DNA of 64,000 nt, taken from assembly GCA_025359885.1 (NCBI GenBank), contig JANYDG010000095.1, forward strand, positions 43,539 through 107,538, given 5' to 3'. Below, piece by piece: positions 49,791 through 59,055 of this stretch (positions within the stretch are counted from its first letter, which is position 1; every line of letters begins with the position of its first letter). Position numbers and translations under genes: made by a program. The stretch is from Acidobacteriota bacterium. GTDB taxonomy: Bacteria > Acidobacteriota > Terriglobia > Terriglobales > Acidobacteriaceae. The notes beneath the pieces were generated by a model, which was given only the letters and a program-made list of their open reading frames with translations, was not told the origin of the DNA and did no database searches.

Positions 49791-50183
49791 TTACCCTACT
49801 TCGGCGATGAAAGCTTCGTAGGCGGCGGCATCGAGCAGAGCGGCGACCTGCCCAGCGTCGGAGAGGGAAACCTTGATGATCCAGGCGGCGTGGGCGTCTT
49901 CGTTGATGGCGTCGGGCGAGCTGTTGAGGGCCTCGTTGATCTCCGTCACGGTACCGCTGACCGGCGAATAGAGGTCGCTGACGGCCTTGACGCTTTCGAC
50001 TGACCCGAAGACCTGGCCGCCTGTTACGGAGTCGCCGACCTTGGGCAGCTCGACATAAACAATATCGCCGAGGGTCGACTGCGCATAGTCGGTGATACCG
50101 ATGACGCCAGTGCTGCCGTCGCCGCCGGTAAGGTCAAGCCATTCATGCTCTTTGGTGTATTTGTATTGGGTGGGATAAGGCAT
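49791..50183 (-). CDS. gcvH: Glycine cleavage system H protein
   Basis: A 130-residue lipoyl carrier. The lipoylated residue is Lys66 in GSVESVKAVSDLYSPVSG. KYTKEHEWLDL and GVIGITDYAQSTLGDIVYVELP are typical. It shuttles the aminomethyl group from GcvPA/PB to GcvT. It lies ~200 bases after the small isomerase-like gene and 183 bases before gcvPA in the direction of transcription. Confidence 0.96.
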   Translation of the reverse strand: MPYPTQYKYTKEHEWLDLTGGDGSTGVIGITDYAQSTLGDIVYVELPKVGDSVTGGQVFGSVESVKAVSDLYSPVSGTVTEINEALNSSPDAINEDAHAAWIIKVSLSDAGQVAALLDAAAYEAFIAEVG

Positions 50184-50379
50184 CGGAGCGGGGTCCTTTC
50201 AGAACACGAGTCATCGGGCGTCAAACTCTAGTGTAAGGGTAGCGGAAGTGGCTGGGGAAATGCGGATGAAAACCGGATTTGCCCGGTGAAATCGGGTTGC
50301 GGGCGCAACCGGCGGTTGTCGATTAGAGAAGCAGATTCTTCGTATCAATCAGAATAACCAGCAAATCCGATGAATGCGC

Positions 50380-50664
50380 TCAGGCAGGGCCAAAGCCCGG
50401 GTAGGGTTCGAGCGGCACGAGGGCGACGATTTCGAGCAGGCCTGCCTGGAAGATGGGCAGGGAGTGGATAGCTTGGCGAACTTCGCCGAGGGATTCTGCT
50501 TCCCAGAGAATGGTTGCGCCGGGCATGTCGCCGCGCTTCCAGATCTGGCGCAGGATGCCAAGGGCGTAGAGCTCCTTGGCACGAGCGGTTTCGAGAGCCA
50601 TGAGTTCAGGGGTAAAGGCGGCAGGGTTGTCGAGAATGCGGCGGCTGAGCGATAGAAATTGCAT
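50380..50664 (-). CDS. Small muconolactone-isomerase-like dimeric alpha/beta-barrel protein
   Basis: A 94-residue protein with the pattern MQFLSLSRR ... ELMALETARAKELYALGILRQIWKRGDMPGATILWEAESLGEVRQAIHSLPIFQAGLLEIVALVPL, typical of the muconolactone isomerase-like / YCII-type ferredoxin-fold family. The enzymatic role is unknown here. It lies in the gcv cluster between the HigA remnant and gcvH, in the same direction. Confidence 0.75.
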   Translation of the reverse strand: MQFLSLSRRILDNPAAFTPELMALETARAKELYALGILRQIWKRGDMPGATILWEAESLGEVRQAIHSLPIFQAGLLEIVALVPLEPYPGFGPA

Positions 50665-50720
50665 GGCGGTAGTGTACGCGATGCCGAGGGTGGAACGGAA
50701 CTACAGCAGCATGTCTCCGC

Positions 50721-50900
50721 TTATGGCAAAGCGGGCATGGCAAAGCGGCCCGCGAGGCGGCGGATGTGTTCTTTGCTCAGCTCGCGCTTGCCGCTGAAGA
50801 CTTCAGAGGTGACGCTGGGGTTGCCGAAGATTTCGAGCAGGTCTCTTTGCCTGAGACTGTGCCGCTCCATCAGGAAGCAGAGAACTATTGCGGCTTGACT
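50721..50900 (-). pseudogene. HigA-type antitoxin remnant
   Basis: The minus strand encodes AAIVLCFLMERHSLRQRDLLEIFG, GKRELSKEHIRRLAGRF, which is the helix-turn-helix C-terminal part of XRE/HigA antitoxins. An in-frame stop at 50901-50903 removes the N-terminal half. The usual end (HVSPAVFL-like) is replaced by AMPALP and a stop within a short duplication (GGCAAAGCGG twice at 50724-50747). No HigB toxin is adjacent. Confidence 0.75.
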
Positions 50901-50903
50901 TCA

Positions 50904-50985
50904 TCAATTTGGTCATTGCCTTGGGCGCTTGCTGCGCAGCCAAAGTACTGCTCGCAAGAAGAAGCACCATCAGCATCTGTCGCAT
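50904..50985 (-). pseudogene. Possible 5' remnant of a secreted-protein gene
   Basis: ATG 50985 opens MRQMLMVLLLASSTLAAQQAPKAM, which looks like a signal peptide with a cleavage site after AAQ. The frame then runs out of phase into the HigA remnant and ends at 50803. It may be a truncated exported protein joined to the remnant, or a chance reading frame. Confidence 0.25.
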
Positions 50986-51102
50986 TGAAGAAACTCGTTT
51001 CCGATCAGGTTGCCATCGGTCTTACTCGCAAATACCGAACATAAAACCACGATAACGTGCATTCTGTGGATTCGATGATTTCTGATATGGCCCAGGCAGA
51101 TT

Positions 51103-52254
51103 CTATGCCTTCTTCACCCGCTTGTAGAACGGCGTCGGGACCTGCTTTGCCCGCACCCTGTTCGCTCGCACTTGGACGAATACGTCTTGCTGACCTTGCG
51201 CGACCGCCGTCGGCACGTAGGCATAAGCGATGTTCGTCTTGAGAAAGGGAGCCGGCGAGCCGCTGGTCACAATGCCAATCTGTTCCCCTGCTTCGTTGAG
51301 GACGGCGTACCCGTCGCGGGCGATACCTCGGTCAATCATTTCCAGGCCGACGAGCTTCTTCGCCGGGCCACCTGCATCTTTGACGGCCTGCAGCACGGCA
51401 CGCCCGAGGAAGTCGGACGGCTTGTCGAGCTTGAGCCAGCGGTCGAGACCCGCTTCAAAGACGTTGATCTGGTCTGTTATCTCGTGGTCGTAGAGCGGCA
51501 TGCCCGCCTCGAGGCGCAGGGTGTTGCGCGCGCCGAGACCGCAGGGCAGAATGCCGAATTCCCTTCCGGCCTCAAGGATGGCGTTCCAGACCTTTTCTGT
51601 CGTCGCAACGTCCGACGGAATGTAGACCTCGAAGCCGTCTTCGCCCGAGTAGCCGGTCCGTGCGATCAGCGTGTTGTAGACGCCGGCGACTTTGCCAAAG
51701 GTGAACCAGTAATTTTTGATGCCCGACAAATCCACCGTGGTCAGCTTTTGCAGGGTTTCAGCGGCGCGGGGGCCCTGGATGGCCAGCTGGGAGTAGTGGG
51801 GAGAGTAGTCGCTGATATGGATGCCAGCCTGTGCGCCGACCTGTTTGCGAATCCAGGCGTAGTCCTTCGGCGTCGTCCCGGCGTTGACCACGAGCAGGTA
51901 GTCGTTGTCGCCAAGCTTGTGCACCAGGATGTCGTCGACAAACGTCCCTTCCGGCGTAAGCAGCGCGGAGTACTGGGCCTGGCCGACCTGCAGGCGCGAA
52001 GCGTCGTTCATGGTGATCTGCTGCACTGCGGCCAGAGAGTTGGGCCCGCGGAACTGGATTTCGCCCATGTGGCTGACGTCAAAGAGGCCGACAGCGGTGC
52101 GGACTGCAAGGTGTTCAGCAATCAGTCCGGAGTATTCGACCGGCATATCCCATCCGCCAAAGTCGACCATCTTTGCCTTGAGGGCGCGGTGGGTGGCATT
52201 GAGAGCGGTCTGCTTCAGGGCGGGGGCGGCGGTTGGGAATGCTGGTGTGGACAT
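51103..52254 (-). CDS. gcvT: Aminomethyltransferase (glycine cleavage T protein)
   Basis: A 383-residue T-protein with the folate-binding start LNATHRALKAKMVDFGGWDMPVEYSG, VGLFDVSHMGEIQFRGP, and GLGARNTLRLEAGMPLYDHEI. It transfers the methylene unit from GcvH to tetrahydrofolate. It is the first gene of the glycine-cleavage run. A promoter-like TTGACC/TATCTT pair lies ~80 bases upstream. I looked for a glycine riboswitch in the leader and saw none. A HigA remnant separates it from gcvH. Confidence 0.96.
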   Translation of the reverse strand: MSTPAFPTAAPALKQTALNATHRALKAKMVDFGGWDMPVEYSGLIAEHLAVRTAVGLFDVSHMGEIQFRGPNSLAAVQQITMNDASRLQVGQAQYSALLTPEGTFVDDILVHKLGDNDYLLVVNAGTTPKDYAWIRKQVGAQAGIHISDYSPHYSQLAIQGPRAAETLQKLTTVDLSGIKNYWFTFGKVAGVYNTLIARTGYSGEDGFEVYIPSDVATTEKVWNAILEAGREFGILPCGLGARNTLRLEAGMPLYDHEITDQINVFEAGLDRWLKLDKPSDFLGRAVLQAVKDAGGPAKKLVGLEMIDRGIARDGYAVLNEAGEQIGIVTSGSPAPFLKTNIAYAYVPTAVAQGQQDVFVQVRANRVRAKQVPTPFYKRVKKA

Positions 52255-52332
52255 AATTTAGGGGCCTCAAAAGGCGACAGAAGACTCAAAATTGGTGGTT
52301 GCAGCGATTCGAGCTTCCTGTACCTTAGTTAG

Positions 52333-52361
52333 AAGATAGGATTCCCGGAGCGGCTGGTCAA
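52333..52361 (-). promoter_or_regulatory. Candidate promoter of gcvT
   Basis: On the minus strand TTGACC (52361-52356) and TATCTT (52338-52333) are separated by 17 bases, 79 bases before the gcvT start codon. Confidence 0.55.
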
Positions 52362-52440
52362 ACCCTCACCTTCTTCCCATTTTCATTTCATTCATCTGAC
52401 TGGCACTTTCAGTGAAATTTTATAGAAGAGGTCTGCCTTC

Positions 52441-52641
52441 ATGAGCGACAAGATTCGCGGGGTTATTGCCATTTTAGTAGGTCTGTTTGCCTTGTTTCAG
52501 GGGTACATGCTGTACGTAAAGGGTAAGGTTGACTGGCATTTGTGGACGGAAGTCATTGCCGGTATCGTCCTGATCTTGTTAGGGGTGTGGCGCCTGCGGA
52601 GACAGCCCTATGAGGCCGCGAGCGACCTGCTGCACAAGTAA
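52441..52641 (+). CDS. Small two-helix membrane protein
   Basis: A 66-residue protein with two hydrophobic segments (IRGVIAILVGLFALFQGYMLYV and WTEVIAGIVLILLGVWRL) and a short basic/acidic tail. No family is recognised. It is divergent from gcvT and eight bases upstream of the damaged TMEM175-type gene, with which it may once have been co-transcribed. Confidence 0.6.
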   Translation: MSDKIRGVIAILVGLFALFQGYMLYVKGKVDWHLWTEVIAGIVLILLGVWRLRRQPYEAASDLLHK

Positions 52642-52649
52642 TCTGATCG

Positions 52650-52975
52650 ATGGCCACTCTGTACAACGCAATTCAGGGTCGCAGCCTGGATCGGCTGTCT
52701 GCCCTGAGCGATGGCATTTTTGCCGTGGCGATGATGCTCCTCGTGCTCGATTTTCATGCCCCGGCGGTGGCAGCGATTCACTCAGAGTCCGATTTGCTGC
52801 GGGCGCTGGGGGCAATCGCACCGGAGTGGGTGGCGTACCTGATGAGTTCATATGCCTTTGGCGCACTGCTCTGCGTGGTGAATCCCTACCTCAGCATTGG
52901 GTCATCGTGCTTGTGCAATTGAACTATGCGATTGCTCCCCGGTTCGGTCGTGCGCCGAAAACGTCGCGGCAATAA
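52650..52975 (+). pseudogene. TMEM175/DUF1211-type channel gene with internal deletion and frameshift
   Basis: The start encodes the first helix of bacterial TMEM175-like potassium channels: RSLDRLSALSDGIFAVAMMLLVLDF. After WVAYLMSS the sequence jumps to YAFGALLCVVNPYLSI, which belongs near the end of the family. About 100 residues with helices 2-5 are missing. The final WVIVLVQLNYAIAPRF is reached only by changing frame near 52905, and ends at TAA 52973-52975. The in-frame stop is at 52920-52922. The gene is therefore broken twice. Confidence 0.75.
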
Positions 52976-52990
52976 GCCCGCAGAAAGCTT

Positions 52991-54043
52991 TCAGGCGGCG
53001 GCAAATTCTGTCGAGCGTCGGTGGCCACCAAAGCGGTTGTTCAGCACCTTGACCAGCGGCCGCTCGCCGTAGAGGTGCACCAGGCAGGCAATAGCAATCG
53101 ACAGGCTGACGGCAATCAATGCGCCGACCGCAGTGTTGATGTGGAGCCATGGGAGATGCTTCGCCAGGATGCGATCCTGACCGTATTCGCAATAGGGGTG
53201 CAGCAGGTAGAGGATGTAGCTGGCATCTCCAACCAGAACCGCCGGGGCGAACTTCGTATCCCACCCGGCCTGCGAAAGCATGCTGGCAGAGGTGACAAGC
53301 AGCAGCGAGAGCAAGCCGAGAGAAAGAACCCGATCTGCCACCATTTGGGGGAACACACCCTGAATCGCCACCAGCGCGACCGCGCTCAGCAGACAAACGG
53401 CGAGGGCTGGGATGCGCAACCGCTGCAATCGATCTGCACTGAGAGAGCGGCAGAACAGGTAGCTCAAAACTCCCAGGATGAATTCAAGAACAATGTCGCG
53501 CGCGTAGAAGGTGGCAATTGTGCTCTGGGCGACAAAGGGCATACATGCCAGCATGGTCACCAGCACCAGCGCTGACCCGAGCAACGCAGCGTGGCGGCGG
53601 GTAAACAGCAAAGCCACGCCGAGCGCGCAGTAGAAGAACATCTCGTAATTCAAACTCCAGCCAATAAACAACAGAGGCTGAATGAGGTTGCTTCCTTTTG
53701 CGTACGGGATGAACAGCAGGCTGCGCACGAGTTCTGAAAGACTGGCACGTGTCGAACCCATCAGCGCCGGATACCGTTGGGCCACCAGAAAGAGCAGAAT
53801 CGTAAACAGCCAGTAGGGCGGGATGATGCGAAGAAGGCGTCGACGGAAGAAAAATTCACTCTTCCCGTCCAGAATCCTCGCCATGATGTAGCCGCTGATA
53901 ACAAAAAAGACGTCAACGCCAAAGGAGCCGAACGGGTGCATACCGGGGAAGGCGAATCCAGTATGGAAGACAACGACAACGCATGCCGCAAACGCGCGCA
54001 AGACCTGGATATTGTTGAGTTTTCCAGCGGTGCTTTTCGGCAT
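52991..54043 (-). CDS. Acyltransferase-3 family membrane acyltransferase
   Basis: A 350-residue protein with about ten hydrophobic segments. LRAFAACVVVVFHTGF holds the conserved His, and FGVDVFFVISGYIMARIL and RRRLLRIIPPYWL are the family signatures. Such enzymes O-acetylate cell-surface sugars, peptidoglycan or secondary metabolites. No SGNH domain is fused, and no sugar-biosynthesis genes are adjacent, so the acceptor is unknown. Confidence 0.9.
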   Translation of the reverse strand: MPKSTAGKLNNIQVLRAFAACVVVVFHTGFAFPGMHPFGSFGVDVFFVISGYIMARILDGKSEFFFRRRLLRIIPPYWLFTILLFLVAQRYPALMGSTRASLSELVRSLLFIPYAKGSNLIQPLLFIGWSLNYEMFFYCALGVALLFTRRHAALLGSALVLVTMLACMPFVAQSTIATFYARDIVLEFILGVLSYLFCRSLSADRLQRLRIPALAVCLLSAVALVAIQGVFPQMVADRVLSLGLLSLLLVTSASMLSQAGWDTKFAPAVLVGDASYILYLLHPYCEYGQDRILAKHLPWLHINTAVGALIAVSLSIAIACLVHLYGERPLVKVLNNRFGGHRRSTEFAAA

Positions 54044-54188
54044 AAGCGGGCGTCTTTCGGGTCATCGAAAGTAACCCAATACTAGCACGGGGCCAATGAT
54101 GGAGGCGTGAATGGGCGGCCGTTGAGGACGCCTGTTAGAGGTGAGTCCCACGCTGCTCGGCGGCCGGTAGAGGTGGGCTCGCTTGGGC

Positions 54189-55748
54189 TTATACAGAGAT
54201 GGTTTCTCGATACTCGCCAAAGACCTGGCGCAGCGTGTCAGCAATTTCCCCCACCGTGGCCTGAGCTTCTACTGCTTCCAGGATCTTGGGCATCACGTTG
54301 GCAGTGGCGTGCGCTGTGTCTTTTAGATGGCGCAGCGAGTTTGTCCAGGCTGCTTGATCCCGGCGTTGGCGCAGCGCGCGCAACCGCTCTACCTGGCGCT
54401 GCTCAATTTCTGGATTGAACTTCTGAAGGGGGATTTCCAGTTCGGCTTCAGACTGAAACTGGTTAACGCCGACGAGAATGGTTTCTCCGGAATCGACGCG
54501 GCGCTGATGCGCATAGGCGGAGTGCTGAATCTGTTGCTGCACCCAGCCGGATTCAACCGCCCTGAGTGTGCCGCCAAGGGTTTGAATGCGGCCGAAAAGC
54601 TCTTCAGCCTCGGCTTCGATCTGGTCAGTGAGCGCCTCAACATAAAAGGAGCCGCCAAGCGGATCGGCTACTTCGGCGACGCCACTCTCATGGGCGATGA
54701 TCTGCTGGGTGCGCAGGGCAATGCGGGCGGCCTGCTCCGTAGGCAGCGAAAGTGCCTCATCATACCCATTGGTGTGCAGGCTCTGCGTTCCGCCGAGAAT
54801 CGCCGCGAGCGCTTCGAGCGTTGTCCGGACGATGTTGTTCTCAGGTTGTTGGGCCGTAAGCGTAGAACCTGCGGTCTGGGCATGGAAGCGAAGCATCCAG
54901 CTGCGGGGGTTCTCGGCGCGGTAGTCTTCGCGCATCCAACGCGCCCAGATGCGGCGGGCGGCGCGAAACTTGGCGACCTCTTCGAAAAGGTTGGAATGCG
55001 CGTTGAAGAAGAAGCTGAGGCGCGGGGCAAAGCTGTCGATGGCAAGCCCTGCCGCCAGTGCTGCATCAACGTAGGCGCGACCGTTAGCCAGGGTAAAGGC
55101 CAGTTCCTGGGCGGCGGTCGAGCCGGCTTCGCGCATGTGGTAGCCGCTGATTGAGATGGGGTTCCACCCCGGCAGATGCTCAGTTCCCCAGGCGATCAGG
55201 TCGGTGGTCAGCCGCATTGCGGGGGCGACGGGGTAGATGTACGTCCCGCGGGCGATGTACTCCTTGAGGATGTCGTTCTGCACCGTGCCCGAGAGCTTGC
55301 GCATGTCGGCTCCAGCGCGGCGGGCGGCAACCACGTACATGGCGAGCAGGGTGCCGGCGGTCGAGTTGATGGTCATCGAGGTCGAGACGGCTTCGACCGG
55401 GATGCCGTGGAAGAGGCGCTCCATGTCTTCCAGAGAGCTGATGGCGACGCCGACGCGACCGACTTCGCCGAGGGCCAGCGGGGCGTCCGAGTCATAGCCG
55501 GTCTGGGTGGGCAGGTCAAAAGCGACGCTAAGCCCGCGCGCGCCCTGTGCCAGCAGAAATTTGTAGCGGCGATTCGATTCCTCGGCGTCGCCCATACCAG
55601 CGTACTGGCGCATCGTCCACAGGCGGCTGCGATAGCCGTCGGCCTGGATGCCGCGCGTGAAGGGGTATGCGCCGGGGGAGGACTGGCCGTCCACGCGATC
55701 TGGATTCAGGTCGGCGGCAGTGTAAAACGGCTTGGATTCCTCGCGCAC
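54189..55748 (-). CDS. Methylmalonyl-CoA mutase, catalytic subunit without B12 domain
   Basis: A 519-residue protein that covers the substrate-binding TIM barrel and linker of methylmalonyl-CoA mutase ([67 protein letters not shown]). The C-terminal cobalamin-binding DxHxxG domain is absent and must come from a separate gene outside the window, as in archaeal and some bacterial two-part mutases. GTG start with GGGAG upstream. It isomerises methylmalonyl-CoA and succinyl-CoA, or a related acyl-CoA. Confidence 0.92.
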   Translation of the reverse strand: MREESKPFYTAADLNPDRVDGQSSPGAYPFTRGIQADGYRSRLWTMRQYAGMGDAEESNRRYKFLLAQGARGLSVAFDLPTQTGYDSDAPLALGEVGRVGVAISSLEDMERLFHGIPVEAVSTSMTINSTAGTLLAMYVVAARRAGADMRKLSGTVQNDILKEYIARGTYIYPVAPAMRLTTDLIAWGTEHLPGWNPISISGYHMREAGSTAAQELAFTLANGRAYVDAALAAGLAIDSFAPRLSFFFNAHSNLFEEVAKFRAARRIWARWMREDYRAENPRSWMLRFHAQTAGSTLTAQQPENNIVRTTLEALAAILGGTQSLHTNGYDEALSLPTEQAARIALRTQQIIAHESGVAEVADPLGGSFYVEALTDQIEAEAEELFGRIQTLGGTLRAVESGWVQQQIQHSAYAHQRRVDSGETILVGVNQFQSEAELEIPLQKFNPEIEQRQVERLRALRQRRDQAAWTNSLRHLKDTAHATANVMPKILEAVEAQATVGEIADTLRQVFGEYRETISV

Positions 55749-55824
55749 GCAGTGGCTCTCCCAACGAAAACTGAGTTTAGCAGTTGCGGCAGAGCGGGTG
55801 CTCGGCCCGTGTTATCGTGGCGCA

Positions 55825-56400
55825 ATGGAATTCAGCTATCAAATCTCAGAAGACGACTATGTACGCGGATCAAAGCTCGCTGCAAAAACTTTGCGAACAG
55901 GCGTAGTGAAGACGATCTTGTTTTGGGCCTTCGTGGTGATTACTCTCGTCTGTATTTTTGGAGTGATTACGCAGACCAGGCAGGTGCCGCAGGATTCCGA
56001 CGACGATCCGGCTCAGGTCACGCAGCCGGTTTCAAGCAATCCATCTACCCAGTCTCTGATTCAGAATCTCGTGCCCCTGGCTGCCGTCATCGCCGTCTGG
56101 GCGGGGCTCATCCTATTCTGGCTGCCTCACACCGTACGCAAGCGATACCGTAAGGACACTAACTCGCACGGCGTCATCACCCTGACTCTCGACCCGGACC
56201 AGTTTGCGCTTCGAAGTTCGACGAGAATTTCCTATCAGTCGGGCTGGAATGCATTTACCGAATGGCGGGAAAAGGGAGATTTGGCGTTGCTGCGCTATCC
56301 CAACGGAACGTTTCAGTTCATCGTTCTCTCCGGCCTTTCTTTGGCCGAGCGGGAACAGTTGCGCGGCATTTTGACAGCGGTGCTCCCTCGGAAGAATTAA
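55825..56400 (+). CDS. YcxB-like membrane protein
   Basis: A 191-residue protein with two helices (VVKTILFWAFVVITLVCIFGVI and NLVPLAAVIAVWAGLILFWL) and a C-terminal YcxB-like beta domain (VITLTLDPDQFALRSSTRISYQSGWNAFTEWREKGDLALLRYPNGTFQFI). The family function is unknown. The ATG at 55825 is preceded by a weak ribosome-binding site; a longer frame to 55732 would overlap the divergent mutase gene. Confidence 0.8.
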   Translation: MEFSYQISEDDYVRGSKLAAKTLRTGVVKTILFWAFVVITLVCIFGVITQTRQVPQDSDDDPAQVTQPVSSNPSTQSLIQNLVPLAAVIAVWAGLILFWLPHTVRKRYRKDTNSHGVITLTLDPDQFALRSSTRISYQSGWNAFTEWREKGDLALLRYPNGTFQFIVLSGLSLAEREQLRGILTAVLPRKN

Positions 56401-56510
56401 GGCCATCAGTGGTCTATTCTCCTGCCTAGGCGCTGGAAGATTCAGCAGCCTTCGAGGCAAGGTCTTTTTGATTGTCTAAAAGAAGTCTCAGTTACAGAGC
56501 CAGCCGGGGA

Positions 56511-56942
56511 TTACTTCTTCCCCGCACGCCAAAAAGCGCTCACGCTGAGATAAATAAAGACCACACAGGCGACGGCGGAGAGCAGGAAGTGCGCGTGGTT
56601 TGGCCCGCTAAGGTAGCTCTGGCGGATGCGATACAGGTCCTGGGCAAAGTACAGAGCAAAGAGGCCAAAGAAGAAGCCGGTGACCTCGAGCCAGAGGATG
56701 CCGCCCACGCGACCGAAGGGGCGCAGGAAACCGCCTACGCCTCGCCCGGCAGCGCGCGTCAGATTATGTGATCTGGCTGCCACTTCCTTGACACTGGGCC
56801 TGACGATTGGCTGGTCTGCGGCGGGGGATTGCTGGTTCGGTTGGGCGGCAGCTGCGCCAGCCTGCTCCGCACGCTGTTTCGCGATGCGTCCGGCCACCCG
56901 AACGCCAATTCCCAGTTTTCGGCCCAAATCGTTTGCATTCAT
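56511..56942 (-). CDS. Hypothetical membrane protein
   Basis: A 143-residue protein that starts MNANDLGRKLGIGVRVAGRIAKQRAEQAG, continues with a Gln/Pro/Ala linker and a basic Gly/Arg-rich segment, and ends in two hydrophobic segments (GILWLEVTGFFFGLFALYFAQ; FLLSAVACVVFIYLSVSAFW). ATG 56942 is preferred over the upstream TTG. No family is recognised. Confidence 0.6.
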   Translation of the reverse strand: MNANDLGRKLGIGVRVAGRIAKQRAEQAGAAAAQPNQQSPAADQPIVRPSVKEVAARSHNLTRAAGRGVGGFLRPFGRVGGILWLEVTGFFFGLFALYFAQDLYRIRQSYLSGPNHAHFLLSAVACVVFIYLSVSAFWRAGKK

Positions 56943-57108
56943 CCGAACCAAGTTTAACAGCGCGGGAAAGAGACTGCTTTTCTTTGAAATTCTGCGGCTA
57001 TCCAGTTGCCGTCGGGGCGAGTCAGACGTAAGGTATAAGGATATTGGCCGTACCCGCGCTGGTGCTCATGGTCGGGAAGAGGGGGCAAAGTCCATGCCGG
57101 AGGGAAAG

Positions 57109-57435
57109 ATGAACCCACGCTTGAAGGACCTGATTCAACAGCTTGGTGAGGCCATTCACGAGTCAGTGATTGAGTCCGAGCAGATTGCCGGTGTGGTGCA
57201 GAACATCCGCCGCCACGGCTTTGACGTGATGCTGATGCTCGAGGCTACAATCGGCCTCAACGATGTGACCAAGGACGCCGAGGAGGAGCCCCTTCCGACT
57301 GGCATTCTGCGCGGTATTCGTGGGCTCAGCAGCGAAGATGGCGAAGCGGCACCCTTTACCTCGCACGACCTCAGTTTCCTCAAGTCGTTGCGGATTTCCC
57401 TTGAGGGCGGATTAAACGCCGAGGACGACGAGTAG
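57109..57435 (+). CDS. Conserved-looking soluble hypothetical protein
   Basis: A 108-residue protein: MNPRLKDLIQQLGEAIHESVIESEQIAGVVQNIRRHGFDVMLMLEATIGL, then an acidic low-complexity part with SHDLSFLKSLRISLEG near the end. The helical N-terminal half looks well formed. The ATG at 57109 has GGAGGG four bases upstream; ATG 57094 is possible, with GAGGGGG nine bases upstream. No function is proposed. Confidence 0.6.
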   Translation: MNPRLKDLIQQLGEAIHESVIESEQIAGVVQNIRRHGFDVMLMLEATIGLNDVTKDAEEEPLPTGILRGIRGLSSEDGEAAPFTSHDLSFLKSLRISLEGGLNAEDDE

Positions 57436-57801
57436 GCTGGGCGAATTCTGCCGAGGCAGCGGCCTATTGCGCCCGACAGCCATGCGCGCCCCAGCCAGGG
57501 TCTTGAATTCCTGGTGAATTCATCTGCCCAGAGTAGATTGCCCGAAATCGAGTCATAAATCGCTTTGCTTTGAGATGCTTGCGGTTATTTTTTGTGCGCC
57601 TTCTGTCGTGCACGCCCGATCAGGAGTCTCGCCAGAAATTTTGCCGTGAACACCTGTCATCCGGCTGTGTTATTCTCGCCCGGCTGGTAGGTTCCGAGTA
57701 TTTCGGGTTGCCGGTGAGACTCTTGTACCGCAAGGCGAAACTCCGACTTACGGGGTGGGACTCGGCGGTGTAAGGCGGGAAACAGGAGACGAGTCATCGA
57801 G
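57436..57801. other. Intergenic region before glgC
   Basis: I see no supported gene, tRNA or riboswitch in these 366 bases. A 67-codon plus-strand frame within it lacks recognisable features. CAGGAG about 13 bases before the glgC ATG is the probable ribosome-binding site. No convincing promoter is identified. Confidence 0.4.
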
Positions 57802-59055
57802 ATGAAAGATACCCTTGGAGTGCTCTTAGCAGGCGGCGCCGGAGAACGACTTTTCCCCCTGACGCGCGATCGCGCAAAGCCCGCTGTGCCGTTTGGCGGC
57901 CATTACCGCATTATTGACATCACATTATCAAACTGCATCAACTCCGGCCTGCGCAAGGTCTTCATCATGACCCAGTACAAAGCGCTTAGCCTTAACCGGC
58001 ACATCCGCGAGGGGTGGACCGGCATCGTGGCGCAGGAGCTCGGGGAGTTCTTTGAGATTATGCCGCCGATGCAGCGCACCGGCGCGAACTGGTACATGGG
58101 CACTGCCGATGCCGTCTACCAAAACATCTACTCAATCGGTTCCGAACAGCCCAAGTACGTCATCATCCTTTCCGGCGATCACATCTACAAGATGGACTAT
58201 AGCCGCATGCTCAAGCAGCATCGGGAGTCGGGCGCAGAGGTCACACTGGCCACCCTGCCCATTGCTCCGGATGAGGTTTCGCGGTTTGGCGTCGTCGAGG
58301 TGGGAAAGAATGCAGAGATTCTTGGCTTTGAAGAGAAGCCGAAGTCGACCACCTTCCGCTCGCCTTTCAATCCCAATGCGGTCGACGCCTCGATGGGCAT
58401 CTACATCTTCAACACCGAGACGCTGCTTAAAGAGCTGATTGCAGACGCTGAAGACCCCCATTCAAAACACGACTTTGGCCATAACATTCTGCCCAACTGC
58501 CTCGGTAAAAAGAAGATGGTGGCGTACAACTTCGTCGACGAAAACCGCCAGCAGGCACTGTATTGGCGCGATGTAGGTACGCTGGACGCCTACTACGACT
58601 CCAATCTTGACCTGTGCTCGGTTTCGCCGACCTTTAACCTCTACGACAAGCACTGGCCCATCCGCACCCGTGTGCGGCAGTATCCTCCGGCAAAGTTCGT
58701 CTTTGGCGAGCCGGGCCGTACCGGCAAGGCGGTCAACTCGGTCATCACGGCCGGCGTGATCATCTCCGGTGCTGAAGTGCTGAACTCTGTCCTTTCGCAG
58801 GATGTGCGCGTCAATTCCTATTCAGAAGTGGATTCGAGCATCATCTTTTCGCACGTCAACATCGGGCGGCACTGCCGCATCCGACGAGCAATCATTGACC
58901 GTGACGTACAGATTCCCGAGGGCACTGTCATCGGCTACGATCCAGTCGAAGACAAACGGCGATATTTCGTAACGCCGTCTGGATTGACGATCGTCACACG
59001 AGACCGGTCGCTGTTCGAGAATCCGGTCGAGCAGGAGTTTCAGGACCGCTACTAA
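57802..59055 (+). CDS. glgC: Glucose-1-phosphate adenylyltransferase
   Basis: A 417-residue GlgC that makes ADP-glucose for glycogen synthesis. The nucleotide-binding loop GGAGERLFPLTRDRAKPAVPFGG, the SGDHIYKMDY active-site segment, FEEKP and the left-handed beta-helix domain (FSHVNIGRHCRIRRAIIDRDVQIPEGTVIGYD) are complete. It is monocistronic: a terminator lies 27 bases after its stop. No other glg gene is in the window. Confidence 0.96.
   Translation: MKDTLGVLLAGGAGERLFPLTRDRAKPAVPFGGHYRIIDITLSNCINSGLRKVFIMTQYKALSLNRHIREGWTGIVAQELGEFFEIMPPMQRTGANWYMGTADAVYQNIYSIGSEQPKYVIILSGDHIYKMDYSRMLKQHRESGAEVTLATLPIAPDEVSRFGVVEVGKNAEILGFEEKPKSTTFRSPFNPNAVDASMGIYIFNTETLLKELIADAEDPHSKHDFGHNILPNCLGKKKMVAYNFVDENRQQALYWRDVGTLDAYYDSNLDLCSVSPTFNLYDKHWPIRTRVRQYPPAKFVFGEPGRTGKAVNSVITAGVIISGAEVLNSVLSQDVRVNSYSEVDSSIIFSHVNIGRHCRIRRAIIDRDVQIPEGTVIGYDPVEDKRRYFVTPSGLTIVTRDRSLFENPVEQEFQDRY

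Noticed and set aside
51172..52332. 386-codon open frame antisense to gcvT
   Set aside because: It mirrors the gcvT coding sequence and shows no domain of its own.
52255..52440. Glycine riboswitch expected upstream of gcvT
   Set aside because: No tandem aptamer core or conserved purine-rich motifs are present; only a promoter-like pair is seen.
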